A DNA stretch of 64,000 nucleotides. Source: Phymorhynchus buccinoides (taxonomy: Eukaryota; Mollusca; Gastropoda; Neogastropoda; Raphitomidae). The notes beneath the pieces were generated by a model that saw nothing but the letters and a program-made list of their open reading frames with translations, searched no databases and was not told the origin of the DNA. The translations under genes and the position numbers were made by a program. Where the stretch lies: the NCBI GenBank assembly GCA_017654935.2, contig CM065693.1:10606276-10670275 (forward strand). The letters run 5' to 3'. Shown here piece after piece: positions 35,801-47,798 of the stretch. Every line of letters starts with the position of its first letter. Position 1 is the stretch's first letter.

Positions 35801-38800
35801 TCCTACACCCGACAATAGGCCAATAGTGCAACGCCTCATTCCTTCCTTCCTACACCCGACAATAGGCCAATAGTGCAACGCCTCCTTCCTTCCTTCCTAC
35901 ACCCGACAATAGGCCAATAGTGCAACGCCTCATTCCTTCCTTCCTACACCCACCCGACAATAGGCCAATAGTGCAACGCCTCCTTCCTTCCTTCCTACAC
36001 CCGACAATAGGCCAATAGTGCAACGCCTCATTCCTTCCTTCCTACACCCGACAATAGGCCAATAGTGCAACGCCTCATTCCTTCCTTCCTACACCCGACA
36101 ATAGGCCAATAGTGCAACGCCTCATTCCTTCCTTCCTACACCCGACAATAGGCCAATAGTGCAACGCCTCATTCCTTCCTTCCTACACCCGACAATAGGC
36201 CAATAGTGCAACGCCTCCTTCCTTCCTTCCTACACCCGACAATAGGCCAATAGTGCAACGCCTCCTTCCTTCCTTCCTACACCCGACAATAGGCCAATAG
36301 TGCAACGCCTCCTTCCTTCCTTCCTACACCCGACAATAGGCCAATAGTGCAACGCCTCCTTCCTTCCTTCCTACACCCGACAATAGGCCAATAGTGCAAC
36401 GCCTCCTTCCTTCCTTCCTACACCCGACAATAGGCCAATAGTGCAACGCCTCATTCCTTCCTTCCTACACCCGACAATAGGCCAATAGTGCAACGCCTCC
36501 TTCCTTCCTTCCTACACCCGACAATAGGCCAATAGTGCAACGCCTCCTTCCTTCCTTCCTACACCCGACAATAGGCCAATAGTGCAACGCCTCATTCCTT
36601 CCTTCCTACACCCGACAATAGGCCAATAGTGCAACGCCTCATTCCTTCCTTCCTACACCCGACAATAGGCCAATAGTGCAACGCCTCCTTCCTTCCTTCC
36701 TACACCCGACAATAGGCCAATAGTGCAACGCCTCCTTCCTTCCTTCCTACACCCGACAATAGGCCAATAGTGCAACGCCTCATTCCTTCCTTCCTACACC
36801 CGACAATAGGCCAATAGTGCAACGCCTCATTCCTTCCTTCCTACACCCGACAATAGGCCAATAGTGCAACGCCTCCTTCCTTCCTTCCTACACCCGACAA
36901 TAGGCCAATAGTGCAACGCCTCATTCCTTCCTTCCTACACCCGACAATAGGCCAATAGTGCAACGCCTCATTCCTTCCTTCCTACACCCAACAATAGGCC
37001 AATAGTGCAACGCCTCCTTCCTTCCTTCCTACACCCGACAATAGGCCAATAGTGCAACGCCTCCTTCCTTCCTTCCTACACCCGACAATAGGCCAATAGT
37101 GCAACGCCTCCTTCCTTCCTTCCTACACCCGACAATAGGCCAATAGTGCAACGCCTCCTTCCTTCCTTCCTACACCCGACAATAGGCCAATAGTGCAACG
37201 CCTCATTCCTTCCTTCCTACACCCGACAATAGGCCAATAGTGCAACGCCTCATTCCTTCCTTCCTACACCCGACAATAGGCCAATAGTGCAACGCCTCCT
37301 TCCTTCCTTCCTACACCCGACAATAGGCCAATAGTGCAACGCCTCATTCCTTCCTTCCTACACCCGACAATAGGCCAATAGTGCAACGCCTCCTTCCTTC
37401 CTTCCTACACCCGACAATAGGCCAATAGTGCAACGCCTCCTTCCTTCCTTCCTACACCCGACAATAGGCCAATAGTGCAACGCCTCCTTCCTTCCTTCCT
37501 ACACCCGACAATAGGCCAATAGTGCAACGCCTCCTTCCTTCCTTCCTACACCCGACAATAGGCCAATAGTGCAACGCCTCCTTCCTTCCTTCCTACACCC
37601 GACAATAGGCCAATAGTGCAACGCCTCATTCCTTCCTTCCTACACCCGACAATAGGCCAATAGTGCAACGCCTCATTCCTTCCTTCCTACACCCGACAAT
37701 AGGCCAATAGTGCAACGCCTCATTCCTTCCTTCCTACACCCGACAATAGGCCAATAGTGCAACGCCTCATTCCTTCCTTCCTACACCCGACAATAGGCCA
37801 ATAGTGCAACGCCTCATTCCTTCCTTCCTACACCCGACAATAGGCCAATAGTGCAACGCCTCATTCCTTCCTTCCTACACCCGACAATAGGCCAATAGTG
37901 CAACGCCTCCTTCCTTCCTTCCTACACCCGACAATAGGCCAATAGTGCAACGCCTCCTTCCTTCCTTCCTACACCCGACAATAGGCCAATAGTGCAACGC
38001 CTCCTTCCTTCCTTCCTACACCCGACAATAGGCCAATAGTGCAACGCCTCATTCCTTCCTTCCTACACCCTACAATAGGCCACTAGTGCAACGCCTCCTT
38101 CCTTCCTTCCTACACCCGACAATAGGCCAATAGTGCAACGCCTCATTCCTTCCTTCCTACACCCGACAATAGGCCAATAGTGCAACGCCTCCTTCCTTCC
38201 TTCCTACACCCGACAATAGGCCAATAGTGCAACGCCTCCTTCCTTCCTTCCTACACCCGACAATAGGCCAATAGTGCAACGCCTCCTTCCTTCCTTCCTA
38301 CACCCGACAATAGGCCAATAGTGCAACGCCTCCTTCCTTCCTTCCTACACCCGACAATAGGCCACTAGTGCAACGCCTCCTTCCTTCCTTCCTACACCCG
38401 ACAATAGGCCAATAGTGCAACGCCTCATTCCTTCCTTCCTACACCCGACAATAGGCCAATAGTGCAACGCCTCATTCCTTCCTTCCTACACCCGACAATA
38501 GGCCAATAGTGCAACGCCTCATTCCTTCCTTCCTACACCCGACAATAGGCCAATAGTGCAACGCCTCATTCCTTCCTTCCTACACCCGACAATAGGCCAA
38601 TAGTGCAACGCCTCATTCCTTCCTTCCTACACCCGACAATAGGCCAATAGTGCAACGCCTCCTTCCTTCCTTCCTACACCCGACAATAGGCCACTAGTGC
38701 AACGCCTCCTTCCTTCCTTCCTACACCCGACAATAGGCCAATAGTGCAACGCCTCCTTCCTTCCTTCCTACACCCGACAATAGGCCAATAGTGCAACGCC

Positions 38801-41003
38801 TCATTCCTTCCTTCCTTCCTACACCCGACAATAGGCCAATAGTGCAACGCCTCATTCCTTCCTTCCTACACCCGACAATAGGCCATAGTGCAACGCCTCC
38901 TTCCTTCCTTCCTACACCCGACAATAGGCCAATAGTGCAACGCCTCATTCCTTCCTTCCTACACCCTACAATAGGCCACTAGTGCAACGCCTCCTTCCTT
39001 CCTTCCTACACCCGACAATAGGCCAATAGTGCAACGCCTCATTCCTTCCTTCCTACACCCGACAATAGGCCAATAGTGCAACGCCTCATTCCTTCCTTCC
39101 TACACCCGACAATAGGCCAATAGTGCAACGCCTCATTCCTTCCTTCCTACACCCGACAATAGGCCAATAGTGCAACGCCTCATTCCTTCCTTCCTACACC
39201 CGACAATAGGCCAATAGTGCAACGCCTCATTCCTTCCTTCCTACACCCGACAATAGGCCAATAGTGCAACGCCTCCTTCCTTCCTTCCTACACCCGACAA
39301 TAGGCCAATAGTGCAACGCCTCATTCCTTCCTTCCTACACCCGACAATAGGCCACTAGTGCAACGCCTCCTTCCTTCCTTCCTACACCCGACAATAGGCC
39401 AATAGTGCAACGCCTCATTCCTTCCTTCCTACACCCGACAATAGGCCAATAGTGCAACGCCTCATTCCTTCCTTCCTACACCCGACAATAGGCCAATAGT
39501 GCAACGCCTCCTTCCTTCCTTCCTACACCCGACAATAGGCCAATAGTGCAACGCCTCATTCCTTCCTTCCTACACCCGACAATAGGCCAATAGTGCAACG
39601 CCTCATTCCTTCCTTCCTACACCCGACAATAGGCCAATAGTGCAACGCCTCCTTCCTTCCTTCCTACACCCGACAATAGGCCAATAGTGCAACGCCTCAT
39701 TCCTTCCTTCCTACACCCGACAATAGGCCAATAGTGCAACGCCTCATTCCTTCCTTCCTACACCCGACAATAGGCCAATAGTGCAACGCCTCATTCCTTC
39801 CTTCCTACACCCGACAATAGGCCAATAGTGCAACGCCTCATTCCTTCCTTCCTACACCCGACAATAGGCCAATAGTGCAACGCCTCCTTCCTTCCTTCCT
39901 ACACCCGACAATAGGCCACTAGTGCAACGCCTCCTTCCTTCCTTCCTACACCCGACAATAGGCCAATAGTGCAACGCCTCATTCCTTCCTTCCTACACCC
40001 GACAATAGGCCAATAGTGCAACGCCTCCTTCCTTCCTTCCTACACCCGACAATAGGCCACTAGTGCAACGCCTCCTTCCTTCCTTCCTACACCCGACAAT
40101 AGGCCACTAGTGCAACGCCTCCTTCCTTCCTTCCTACACCCGACAATAGGCCAATAGTGCAACGCCTCCTTCCTTCCTTCCTACACCCGACAATAGGCCA
40201 ATAGTGCAACGCCTCCTTCCTTCCTTCCTACACCCGACAATAGGCCAATAGTGCAACGCCCATTCCTTCCTTCCTACACCCGACAATAGGCCAATAGTGC
40301 AACGCCTCATTCCTTCCTTCCTACACCCGACAATAGGCCAATAGTGCAACGCCTCCTTCCTTCCTTCCTACACCCGACAATAGGCCAATAGTGCAACGCC
40401 TCCTTCCTTCCTTCCTACACCCGACAATAGGCCAATAGTGCAACGCCTCCTTCCTTCCTTCCTTCCTACACCCGACAATAGGCCACTAGTGCAACGCCTC
40501 ATTCCTTCCTTCCTACACCCTACAATAGGCCAATAGTGCAACGACAATAGGCCAATAGTGCAACGCCTCATTCCTTCCTTCCTACACCCGACAATAGGCC
40601 AATAGTGCAACGCCTCATTCCTTCCTTCCTACACCCGACAATAGGCCAATAGTGCAACGCCTCATTCCTTCCTTCCTACACCCGACAATAGGCCAATAGT
40701 GCAACGCCTCATTCCTTCCTTCCTACACCCGACAATAGGCCAATAGTGCAACGCCAATAGTGCAACATTCATTCCTTCCTTCCTACACCCGACAATAGGC
40801 CACTAGTGCAACGCCTCATTCCTTCCTTCCTACACCCGACAATAGGCCACTAGTGCAACGCCTCCTTCCTTCCTTCCTACACCCGACAATAGGCCACTAG
40901 TGCAACGCCTCATTCCTTCCTTCCTACACCCGACAATAGGCCACTAGTGCAACGCCTCATTCCTTCCTTCCTACACCCGACAATAGGCCACTAGTGCAAC
41001 CAC
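29849..41003. repeat. 47-bp satellite array, about 237 copies
   Basis: Head-to-tail monomers of 47 bp. Landmarks in order: TGCAACGCCT, C or A, TTCCTTCCTTCC, TACACCCGACAATAGGCC, A(A/C)TAG. Two main variable sites, CTCC/CTCA before TTCC and CAATAG/CACTAG, mix freely; the TTCC count also varies (three or four). Rare defects: a partial monomer at about 33868-33886, an extra CACC at 35950, and scrambled junctions at 40541-40550 and 40755-40765. The length is not a multiple of 3 and most frames hit stops. Left neighbour is a TA MITE. The right edge passes into CACTAGTGCAACCACCAGTG, which continues as ordinary unit sequence. Confidence 0.97.
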
Positions 41004-41717
41004 CAGTGCCTGCGCTCAACAAATCATCAGATCAGGTTAATGTACGGAGACAAGAGAAGTATGAAAAGGCTCATATCAAATAGCTGAAAAGTAGAGTACT
41101 ACAGAACCTAAGCTATTAGGCTGTGTACACACATAAGCGGATATTCATGGATGCAACTGGAGAAAATTAAAAAAACAGGCAAGGCAGGGGTCTGCCAGGG
41201 TATGTAGGAGGGTACAGGGGCAGAGCCGTTTCCCCATGAAGCTGAAGAAAAAGCAAAATCATACTCAATTTGAAGCTTATTCCAGGCTTGTAAAGTGAGA
41301 ATTCAACACTTTTTTCCCTTTGAACTTTGAATCAAATGCCTCGTATCCGAGGCAAGTTGCATCCATGGATATTCCATGCGGAAACCTGTGCGCAATCCAT
41401 AAATTAATTAAAAAAAGAAGGGAAAAGATTTGCACACGTGTCTAAATTTATGTATTTATGAAACATATAGCGCATGACCTTAAAGCTCAAGCTTAAATTA
41501 AATGCACTCTAACTTCTAATCTGCGTCCAAAGGATGGTTTGCTCAGTGTAAACTGCATAATTTGTCGAATCACGGATACTTCGTTGGATTTGAAATGTGA
41601 CATCATCGCAAACCAACTCTCTATTCTTGCAGACAAAATGAACTTCTCTCCCTCTTCTCGTGTTCTTAAAGAAAGTGACAGTAAGTATTATTATTAGGTA
41701 CTAGGTACTTTATAGTC
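41004..41717. other. Unit sequence right of the satellite, with a GGATGCAACT element and R4
   Basis: 41004-41100 aligns loosely with 51320-51400, continuing the paralogous unit beyond the array. 41132-41385 is a repeat bounded by GGATGCAACT and AGTTGCATCC with flanking ATATTCATGG/CCATGGATAT symmetry. R4 lies at about 41530-41622. No gene recognised. Confidence 0.5.
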
Positions 41718-41953
41718 CAGACATCAGAATAGTCTGAAGTCCAATCCTCTGAAAACTACGGTAAAGGGGCCATCAAGGCCTTAGACTGAAAGGGGCAGAG
41801 TGAAATGAGTTCCCAACATGACCAAAAAGACTTAATAAAGTGAGAAATCACTGTAAAAAGCTATTTAACACAAAGGATAACACTGACAAGAGAAGCCAAT
41901 CCTCTGTCAGAAATTCATAATCCTCTGAAATCCTCTGACAATTCTGATGCCTG
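41718..41953. mobile_element. CAGGCATCAGAAT-ended MITE
   Basis: Ends CAGACATCAGAATAGTCTGA and TCTGACAATTCTGATGCCTG. Inside, CCAATCCTCTGAAAACTACGG matches the composite element at 10724-12272, of which this is the short, uninterrupted form. A SINE follows directly. Confidence 0.75.
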
Positions 41954-41955
41954 AT

Positions 41956-42111
41956 AGTCACAGAGGCGTCTCTGCGAAATTCGGGTTGATCCCACCTGTA
42001 GAGCGCGTTGCAGCCAGAGGGGTGCCGGCCGCCTGGGGAGGAGGTAAATTTGGACCAAATGACAACGTTTTTGTTGCCACTGGGTTTAACGTATGCCAAG
42101 TGCATGGGCAC

Positions 42112-42145
<34 letters not shown>

Positions 42146-42248
42146 CGTAAGGCCTAGTGCAAAGTGAGAGGAAAAATCCCCTGTACCCAGGTTTGAACTC
42201 AGGTTTACTTGACACGAAGCGAACGTGCTACCACTGTGCCACTCTACA
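41956..42248 (-). mobile_element. tRNA-headed SINE, copy 2
   Basis: On the - strand: A-box-like TGGCACAGTGGTAGC, B-box-like GAGTTCAAACCTGG, core TTTCGGATGAGACG and AAACCGAGGTCCTGTG, tail CAGAGACGCCTCTGTGACTA. Better preserved than copy 1 and nearly full length. Confidence 0.8.
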
Positions 42249-43285
42249 CCAGTAGACTTTTGGCATAAGACTTTTGCCGTTGTTATCTTCCGATGATTGC
42301 GCTAGAAAGTTTGAAGACGAATCCCATCAGCGAAAATTCCCCCAACAACCGTAGTCAAAACCAGTCCCCGGAAAAACAAAAACCAGTTAAAATCACAGAA
42401 ACTCACAGAATTAAAGTCTCTGTTAAATGTATTTATCAGTCCTAGCAATATTTTATCAGTCCCTGGGACAGACAGGTCGATTTTATTCTCTCAGTATTTT
42501 GGTTTTGCAATCAGTACTTATTTTACTGAGTGATAGATGCCAGTTAATGCGATATTATACGCGATCACCGTCTTCTATTTCATTTGGATCAGGGACGGAC
42601 TGTGACTTCATTTCAGCTTTGATGAAGTCAAACCAGCGGCATAACAGTAGCCGTGGGGGTCTGTTTCAAGGAAGACAGTTACAGCTTATACTAATACAGT
42701 ATTTGATATTTAGTATTACCAAATACTATCTAATAAGTAATACAACAGTCTGTGAATTATGGTAGCTGAAAACACAAAACCAGGGCTCCCAATAGTCCCT
42801 AAAAAACCCAACAAGGGGTCCCTGGGACTCCACTTACAGCATAGAGGGTCCTAGAGGTGGAATAGAGGGTCCCAGCGGCATTGCGAATGCTAAAACGATT
42901 TTTTCTAGTGCATCCCTGGGACCCCCTGCATTCTGGGTCCTTTAGAATGTTAGTGCTTCATAGACCCCCAAATGGGGGTCCCTGAGAGCCCTGAAAACTT
43001 ATTGAATTTGTCCCTGGATATTAATGTATCTCTGTGAACACAGTGCTTATAATAATTCATTTTTCATTACAGTGAGCAAAAAACATATTCCCCTTTTTCC
43101 TGCAATCATTTGAATTGAAGAGAGCAGAGGCTGTAGGTCAGATCACAGTGTGTCATTCACAGCGTTCAGGAGAACGAAAGTATTAGACATCATTCCCACA
43201 GTGCTGCTCCCCATACAAACACACAACAGATAGCTTTGATCCTTGGACAATTAAAACAAATTCAGTCCAATGAGACCACAAAAAA
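42044..43285 (+). repeat. Tandem duplication A, unit 1
   Basis: Aligns with 43408-44822 from the SINE core (GCCACTGGGTTTAACGTATG) through a CAGGG MITE and R1 to GTCCAATGAGACCACA. It lacks the piggyBac MITE that is present in unit 2. Confidence 0.85.
42781..42993 (+). mobile_element. CAGGGCTCCCA MITE, copy 2
   Basis: CAGGGCTCCCAATAG to GAGAGCCCTG, with the family-specific GCATTGCGAATGCTAAAACG inside. It was duplicated together with unit A, so copies 2 and 3 descend from one insertion. Confidence 0.8.
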
Positions 43286-43405
43286 CAACCCACCGTAAAA
43301 TGCGGACTATAATAGTATAAGCCACTTTGGCCCATGCGGCTGAGACTGATGCGGCATATTTGTGGATTTTGTTTCCACTCTACATTTATCACTAATATCA
43401 GTCGG

Positions 43406-43474
43406 GGTGTAAATTTCGACCAAATGACCACCTCTGTTGCCACTGGGTTTAACGTATGCTAAGTGCATGGGCAC

Positions 43475-43508
<34 letters not shown>

Positions 43509-43592
43509 CGTAAGGCCTAGTGCAAAGTGGGAGGAAAAATCCCCTGTACCCAGGTTTGAACTAGCGAATGCACTACCACTGTGTCACTCTAC
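43406..43592 (-). mobile_element. tRNA-headed SINE, copy 3 (tail lost)
   Basis: Head and core as in copy 2; the tail end is missing and a short deletion removes part of the spacer after the B box region. It is the duplicate of copy 2 within duplication A. Confidence 0.75.
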
Positions 43593-43958
43593 ACCTGTAG
43601 ACTTTTGGCGTTGTTATCTTCTGGTGATTGCGCTAGAAAGTTTGAAGACCAGTCCCATCAGTGAAAATTCCCCCAACAACCGGAGTCGAAACCAGTCACA
43701 GCGGAAACAAAAACCAGTTAAAATCACAGAAACTCACAGAATTAAAGTCTATGTCAAATGTATTTATCAGTCCTAGCAATATTTTATCAGTTCCTGGGAC
43801 AGACAGGTCGATTTTATTCTCTCAGTATTTTGGTTTTGCAATCAGTATTTTACTGAGTGATACCAGTTAAAACGATATATACATGATCACCGTCTTCTGT
43901 TTCATTTGGATCAGGGACGGGCTGCGGCTCCATTTCAGTTTTGATGAAGTTAATTTAA

Positions 43959-44161
43959 CCCTTTCATCGCCACTGTCGGCTCTTGGCACCACAATGATTG
44001 AACACCCATGTCACTGAAAGGCATCAAATGAGGGTCTGGTATCCTGTGACCTTACCTTCTTAATTTTGGGAGGTAAGGATCGGCCCCATTTTATGCATGT
44101 CAATTGTCACAGAGGAATCCCTAATAAGCAGACGGGATCTTTTCTCTACCCGTTCAAAGGG
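43959..44161. mobile_element. piggyBac-type MITE, copy 3 (deleted right side)
   Basis: TTAA at 43955-43958 and 44162-44165; left end CCCTTTCATCGCCA. The right end is shortened to CAAAGGG. Internal CAAATGAGGGTCTGGTATCC and TCACAGAGGAATCCC match the other copies. The matching empty position is in duplication A unit 1 (about 42628). Confidence 0.85.
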
Positions 44162-44301
44162 TTAAAGCTGCGGCATAACAGTAGCCGTGGGGGTCTGTTT
44201 CAAGGAAGACAGTTACAGCTAATAGTATTTGGTATTTAGTATTACCAAATACTATCTAATACAACAGTCTGTGAATTATGGTAGCTGAAAACACAAACGT
44301 C

Positions 44302-44520
44302 CAGGGCTCCCAACCGTCCCGCAAAACAAGGGGTCCCAGGGACTCCTTCACTTACAGCATAGAGGGTCCTAGAGGCAGGATAGAGGGTCCCAGTGGCATT
44401 GCGAATGCTAAAACGATTTTTTTCTAGTGCATCCCTGGGACCCCCTGCACATTCTTTTAGAGGGTCCTTTAAAATTTTAGTGCTTCATAGACTCCCAAAT
44501 GGGGGTCCCTGGGAGCCCTG
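44302..44520 (+). mobile_element. CAGGGCTCCCA MITE, copy 3
   Basis: CAGGGCTCCCAACCGTCCCG to CTGGGAGCCCTG; the duplicate of copy 2 and better preserved at both ends. Confidence 0.85.
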
Positions 44521-44894
44521 AACACTTATTGAATTTGTCCCTGGATAGTAATATATTTCTGTGAACACAGTGCTTATAATAATTCATTTTTCATTACACT
44601 GTTACAGTGAGCAAAAACATATTCCCCCTTTTTCCTGCAATCATTTGAATTGAAGAGAGCAGAGGCTGTAGGTCAGATCACAGTGTGTCATTCACAGCGT
44701 TCAGGAGAACGAAAGTATCAAACATCATTCCCACAGTGCTGCTCCCCATCCAAACATATAACAGATAGCTTTGATCCTTGGACAATTAAAACAAATTCAG
44801 TCCAATGAGACCACACAAAAAAACGCAAGTTTTAACATGTCAAAATGTGTTTGCCAATGAAGCTACCATTAGGCCAAATAAAAAAATATGTATG

Positions 44895-45590
44895 CTTCCG
44901 GGAACATGGCCCCCCAAAATAGGGTAGGTAGGTAGGTAGGCTTTCAAATTTTTTTTTTTTTTTTTTTCGCGGTGCAAGATATCTGGTTGACATCGGCATC
45001 GTGAGTTCCGTTTCACTTCCTGACCCATTGCGTGTATTCTTAGTTGTACAAACATCCTTCGTTGATAGGCCACGAAACACGAAATAAAACAAGTTTGCTT
45101 TCTTTTCTTTGCTCACTGCGCCTTAGAGGCCCTACAACAGAACGAGAATCGCTGGCTGTAGCATTGAATTCGATAGTGTGCACCAAAACAAAAATGGCGG
45201 ACTGAAAAGTTGTGCTCCTGAGTGACAATTTGTGTGATTGGACAAAGCCAGGGTCATCTGCCAATCAGAAACTTTGAGAGAAAGGATGCTCAGTTCGACT
45301 CAATATCGAGAAAGCAGCCGCGACTAGGCCTACACACTCTAAGTAAAAGTGCGTGCGTTTTTGTTTTTTTGCGTGAGTTGGGCCGCACTGTTCACGATTT
45401 TATGCGTCCTAGGGGGAATAAATGCGGGAATCCCGCAAGACCGCACTCTAGAATCAACACAGAGTGCAATGGTTGTTTCCAATGCATCGTCTGGTCAAAT
45501 TTCTTTTTTTTTCTGCTTTCTTTTGAAACTCGTCAACAACAACAAAATTAGGGTCGGCAGCAAAAACTAGGCTCGGTCGGGTTACCGGAA
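44895..45590. mobile_element. Putative MITE with TCCGGGAACATGG-like ends
   Basis: Left end has CCGGGAACATGGCC, AAAATAGGGTAGGTAGG and poly-T. The right end, reversed, has TTTCCGGTAACCCGACC. Organisation and inner phrases (TAGAATCAAC, poly-T, GGGTAGG) parallel the element at 55877-56698. Short open frames inside are not recognisable proteins. Confidence 0.45.
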
Positions 45591-46531
45591 ACAGACATGG
45601 GTTTTTTCTTGGCCTTACCAAACACTGCCTTGAAAAGTGATAAGCATCCATCAATATTTGAATCAAGGCATACTTACAGTTAGACAAAGAATGAAATAGT
45701 GAGGCCAAGAGAGGAGAGATAACGAAATTGAACAAAGGGGGAGAACTCTCTTTCTAATTAACTCCCATCCACCAAAGTTCAGTACGATACCAATCATCTA
45801 GCAATGGGTGGATCATAACCAAAGGGAGACAAACAAGGCATCATTCTCAGACAAACACTACATGTACTGAAATCCCTCAAAGAAAAAATAAAATAAAAAC
45901 GATGAACATTTCTTCAATGGCAATGGTAATTTCAAATTCTTCGGATGGGGACGTAAAGCAACTCTAACCTGCCCGTGGTATGCACGTGAAACTCCCACAA
46001 TGACGCACTCTCCAGGTGGGATGAACACAAATTTCACAGAGACAAGTCCCTGTGACATGCTACATAATTTCCAAAATAACAATGTCAGTGTTGTTTTTTT
46101 AACATTAATTCTTTGACTCAATCCAGCCGCCCTGTGCCTGACAAAAGGCATACCAGTGCAACCAGATATGGATATCATACCTATATACAAGTCATATATT
46201 TATATATAACATATATATTACAAAGCTGAAAAGGGAAGTATAAAGCTTTGAAATTAAAAATATGCCAAACATTTTGATTTGACAAAAATACTGAATAAAA
46301 GCATGAACTAGTCTTAAGTATTTCTTATCTTTATAATGAACTCCAGAGGATGGTTTGCTCAGAGCAAAAACATAATTTGTCTAATCACGGATATTTCATT
46401 GGATTGACAGATTCAAATGTGACATCATCGCAAACCAACCTTTGTATAAATTAGACAATGTCACAAGCTTCAACCAACATGTCACACTAATCACAGTCTA
46501 GTAAACTTCTCATGAGCAAACATTTCTTGAA
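45591..46531. other. Unit C remnant with R2, SINE tail, diverged R3 and R4
   Basis: R2 at about 45868-45935, a SINE tail fragment in + orientation at about 45990-46056 (CACAGGGACTTGTCTCTG region on the complement), diverged R3 at about 46130-46200 and R4 at about 46347-46440. The segment 46225-46317 (ending AAAGCATGAACTAGTCT) aligns with 51417-51507. No gene supported. Confidence 0.5.
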
Positions 46532-46881
46532 CAGGCATGGGAATTAGAGAAGATAAAAAAGACTGAAAATTGGGGTCTGGAAGCAGGCATAGGAACAAGG
46601 AATAAAAAAAAACACCTGAAAACCGTGTGTGTTGGGATACAGCCCACAGAAAATGAAGCTTCTTCTGTTATGTTAAAAACAGTATTAGAGATGACATATA
46701 TTTAGTTCATTTTGCATTCATTTATAACAAATAACTTAAGTTTTACTCATTGGGCTTCTTTTTTTTATCTCATAAAAGTCCTCTTGGACCATCAAAAAAG
46801 CTGAAACTTGCCAAAAAAAAGACTGAAGAGGACCATCCAAAAAGCTGAAATCAGCCAAAAGTCTGACAATTCCCATGCCTG
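46532..46881 (+). mobile_element. CAGGCATGGGAATT element, copy 2 (uninterrupted)
   Basis: 350 bp with perfect 14-base inverted ends and a perfect CTTGAA duplication (46526-46531, 46882-46887). It has a single TTAA at about 46674, where copies 1 and 3 carry large insertions. It lacks the CTAAGCC that precedes TTAA in those copies. Confidence 0.9.
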
Positions 46882-47011
46882 CTTGAAGTAGGAAGCAAAA
46901 GTTTTGCAGAGGTAGCAAAAGCACAAGAATTAGTTTTTAAAAAAGGTCATCCCCAAATGAACTATGAAGGGGTGCACTTTTTTTCATATCCCCATAATCA
47001 GGACACTTTAA

Positions 47012-47245
47012 CCCTTTCACCGCCAAAGTCGCATTTTAGCACCACAGTGATTTAACACCTATGTCACTAAAAGGCATCAAATTAGGGTCAATTATCCAAA
47101 GACCCTACTGTCTTGGTTTTGGGAAGTAAGGATAGACCTTATTTTATGTCACAGAAGAATCCCCAATTCTGCAGATGGATTTTGTTCTCTACCCAGGTAA
47201 ATGTAATGGAAATGTTTGGCTGAAATATGGCTGGTGGTGAAAGGG
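47012..47245. mobile_element. piggyBac-type MITE, copy 4
   Basis: TTAA at 47008-47011 and 47246-47249; ends CCCTTTCACCGCCA and TGGTGGTGAAAGGG. Orientation is opposite to copy 1 judging by internal CAAATTAGGGTC. Confidence 0.9.
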
Positions 47246-47394
47246 TTAACCATGTAGCTAGTTTTGTAAAGCAAATTGAGCTAACTTACGACTAAGCTAT
47301 TTTTTTCCCCTCGCTTTTTACTGACTCACGGCACAAGAGGTTCCCTCTTCACTACTTCAGTCAGAAAAAGTCAGAACAAGAATTCTACTAGAAT

Positions 47395-47480
47395 TCTCCT
47401 GCAAGAGTTGTCAGTTACTCGGGAAGTAGAATCCTAGAATTTCTAGGGTTCTGCTTCTGAGAAACAACTCTTGCAGCCTG
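47395..47480. repeat. Imperfect hairpin
   Basis: CTGCAAGAGTTGT on the left pairs with ACAACTCTTGCAG on the right, and AGTAGAATCCTAGAA with TTTCTAGGGTTCTGCT inside. About 80 bp in all, with no other copy seen. Confidence 0.65.
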
Positions 47481-47798
47481 AGTCATTCACCACGTTTCTT
47501 AACTGTAATGTGGAAATCGGGGGTGGGTGGCTACAGTAGCTAAAACAAGCCATCTGCTCAAACTAAATAAAACATCTGAGAAAAAGTTGATAAGCAGTTT
47601 GGGCACGGACCCCCTGAAATTTTTTAAATACAGTGTAGTCTGTAGCAAGAAACTTGGGGAATGTTTCGTAATGATGATTGATCATAATTATTGACTTTAC
47701 ATTTCAAACACTTGCTTTAGATAATGACAACAAAGGCCCTCTCTTTTTATATCATCACATGAAATTGAACACCATTCTCACCAGACAAAAGAGAAGAT
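47481..47798. other. Unassigned spacer
   Basis: No gene or repeat recognised. Confidence 0.4.

Larger units (their letters stand above)
43408..44822 (+). repeat. Tandem duplication A, unit 2
   Basis: Second copy of 42044-43285. It is longer because the TTAA MITE 43959-44161 entered at a site that reads GATGAAGTCAAACCAGCGG in unit 1. Confidence 0.85.

Noticed and set aside
38721..40610. Open frames reading GLLSGVGRKEG repeats
   Set aside because: Chance open phases where monomer length varies; the 47-bp period scrambles frame elsewhere.
29849..41003. A CRISPR array, because of regular repeats over 11 kb
   Set aside because: Monomers are directly head to tail without unique spacers, the genome is animal, and there are no cas genes.
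43117..43206. R1 landmark as a conserved micro-exon
   Set aside because: Seven copies compared on the - strand carry different frameshifts and stops; no phase stays open in all.
45969..46049. A 27-codon exon with acceptor and donor-like borders (KFVFIPPGECVIVGVSRAYH)
   Set aside because: The DNA aligns with the SINE tail (TCTCTG, AAATT, ATCCCACCTG, AGAG, GCGT in register), so it is a SINE fragment.
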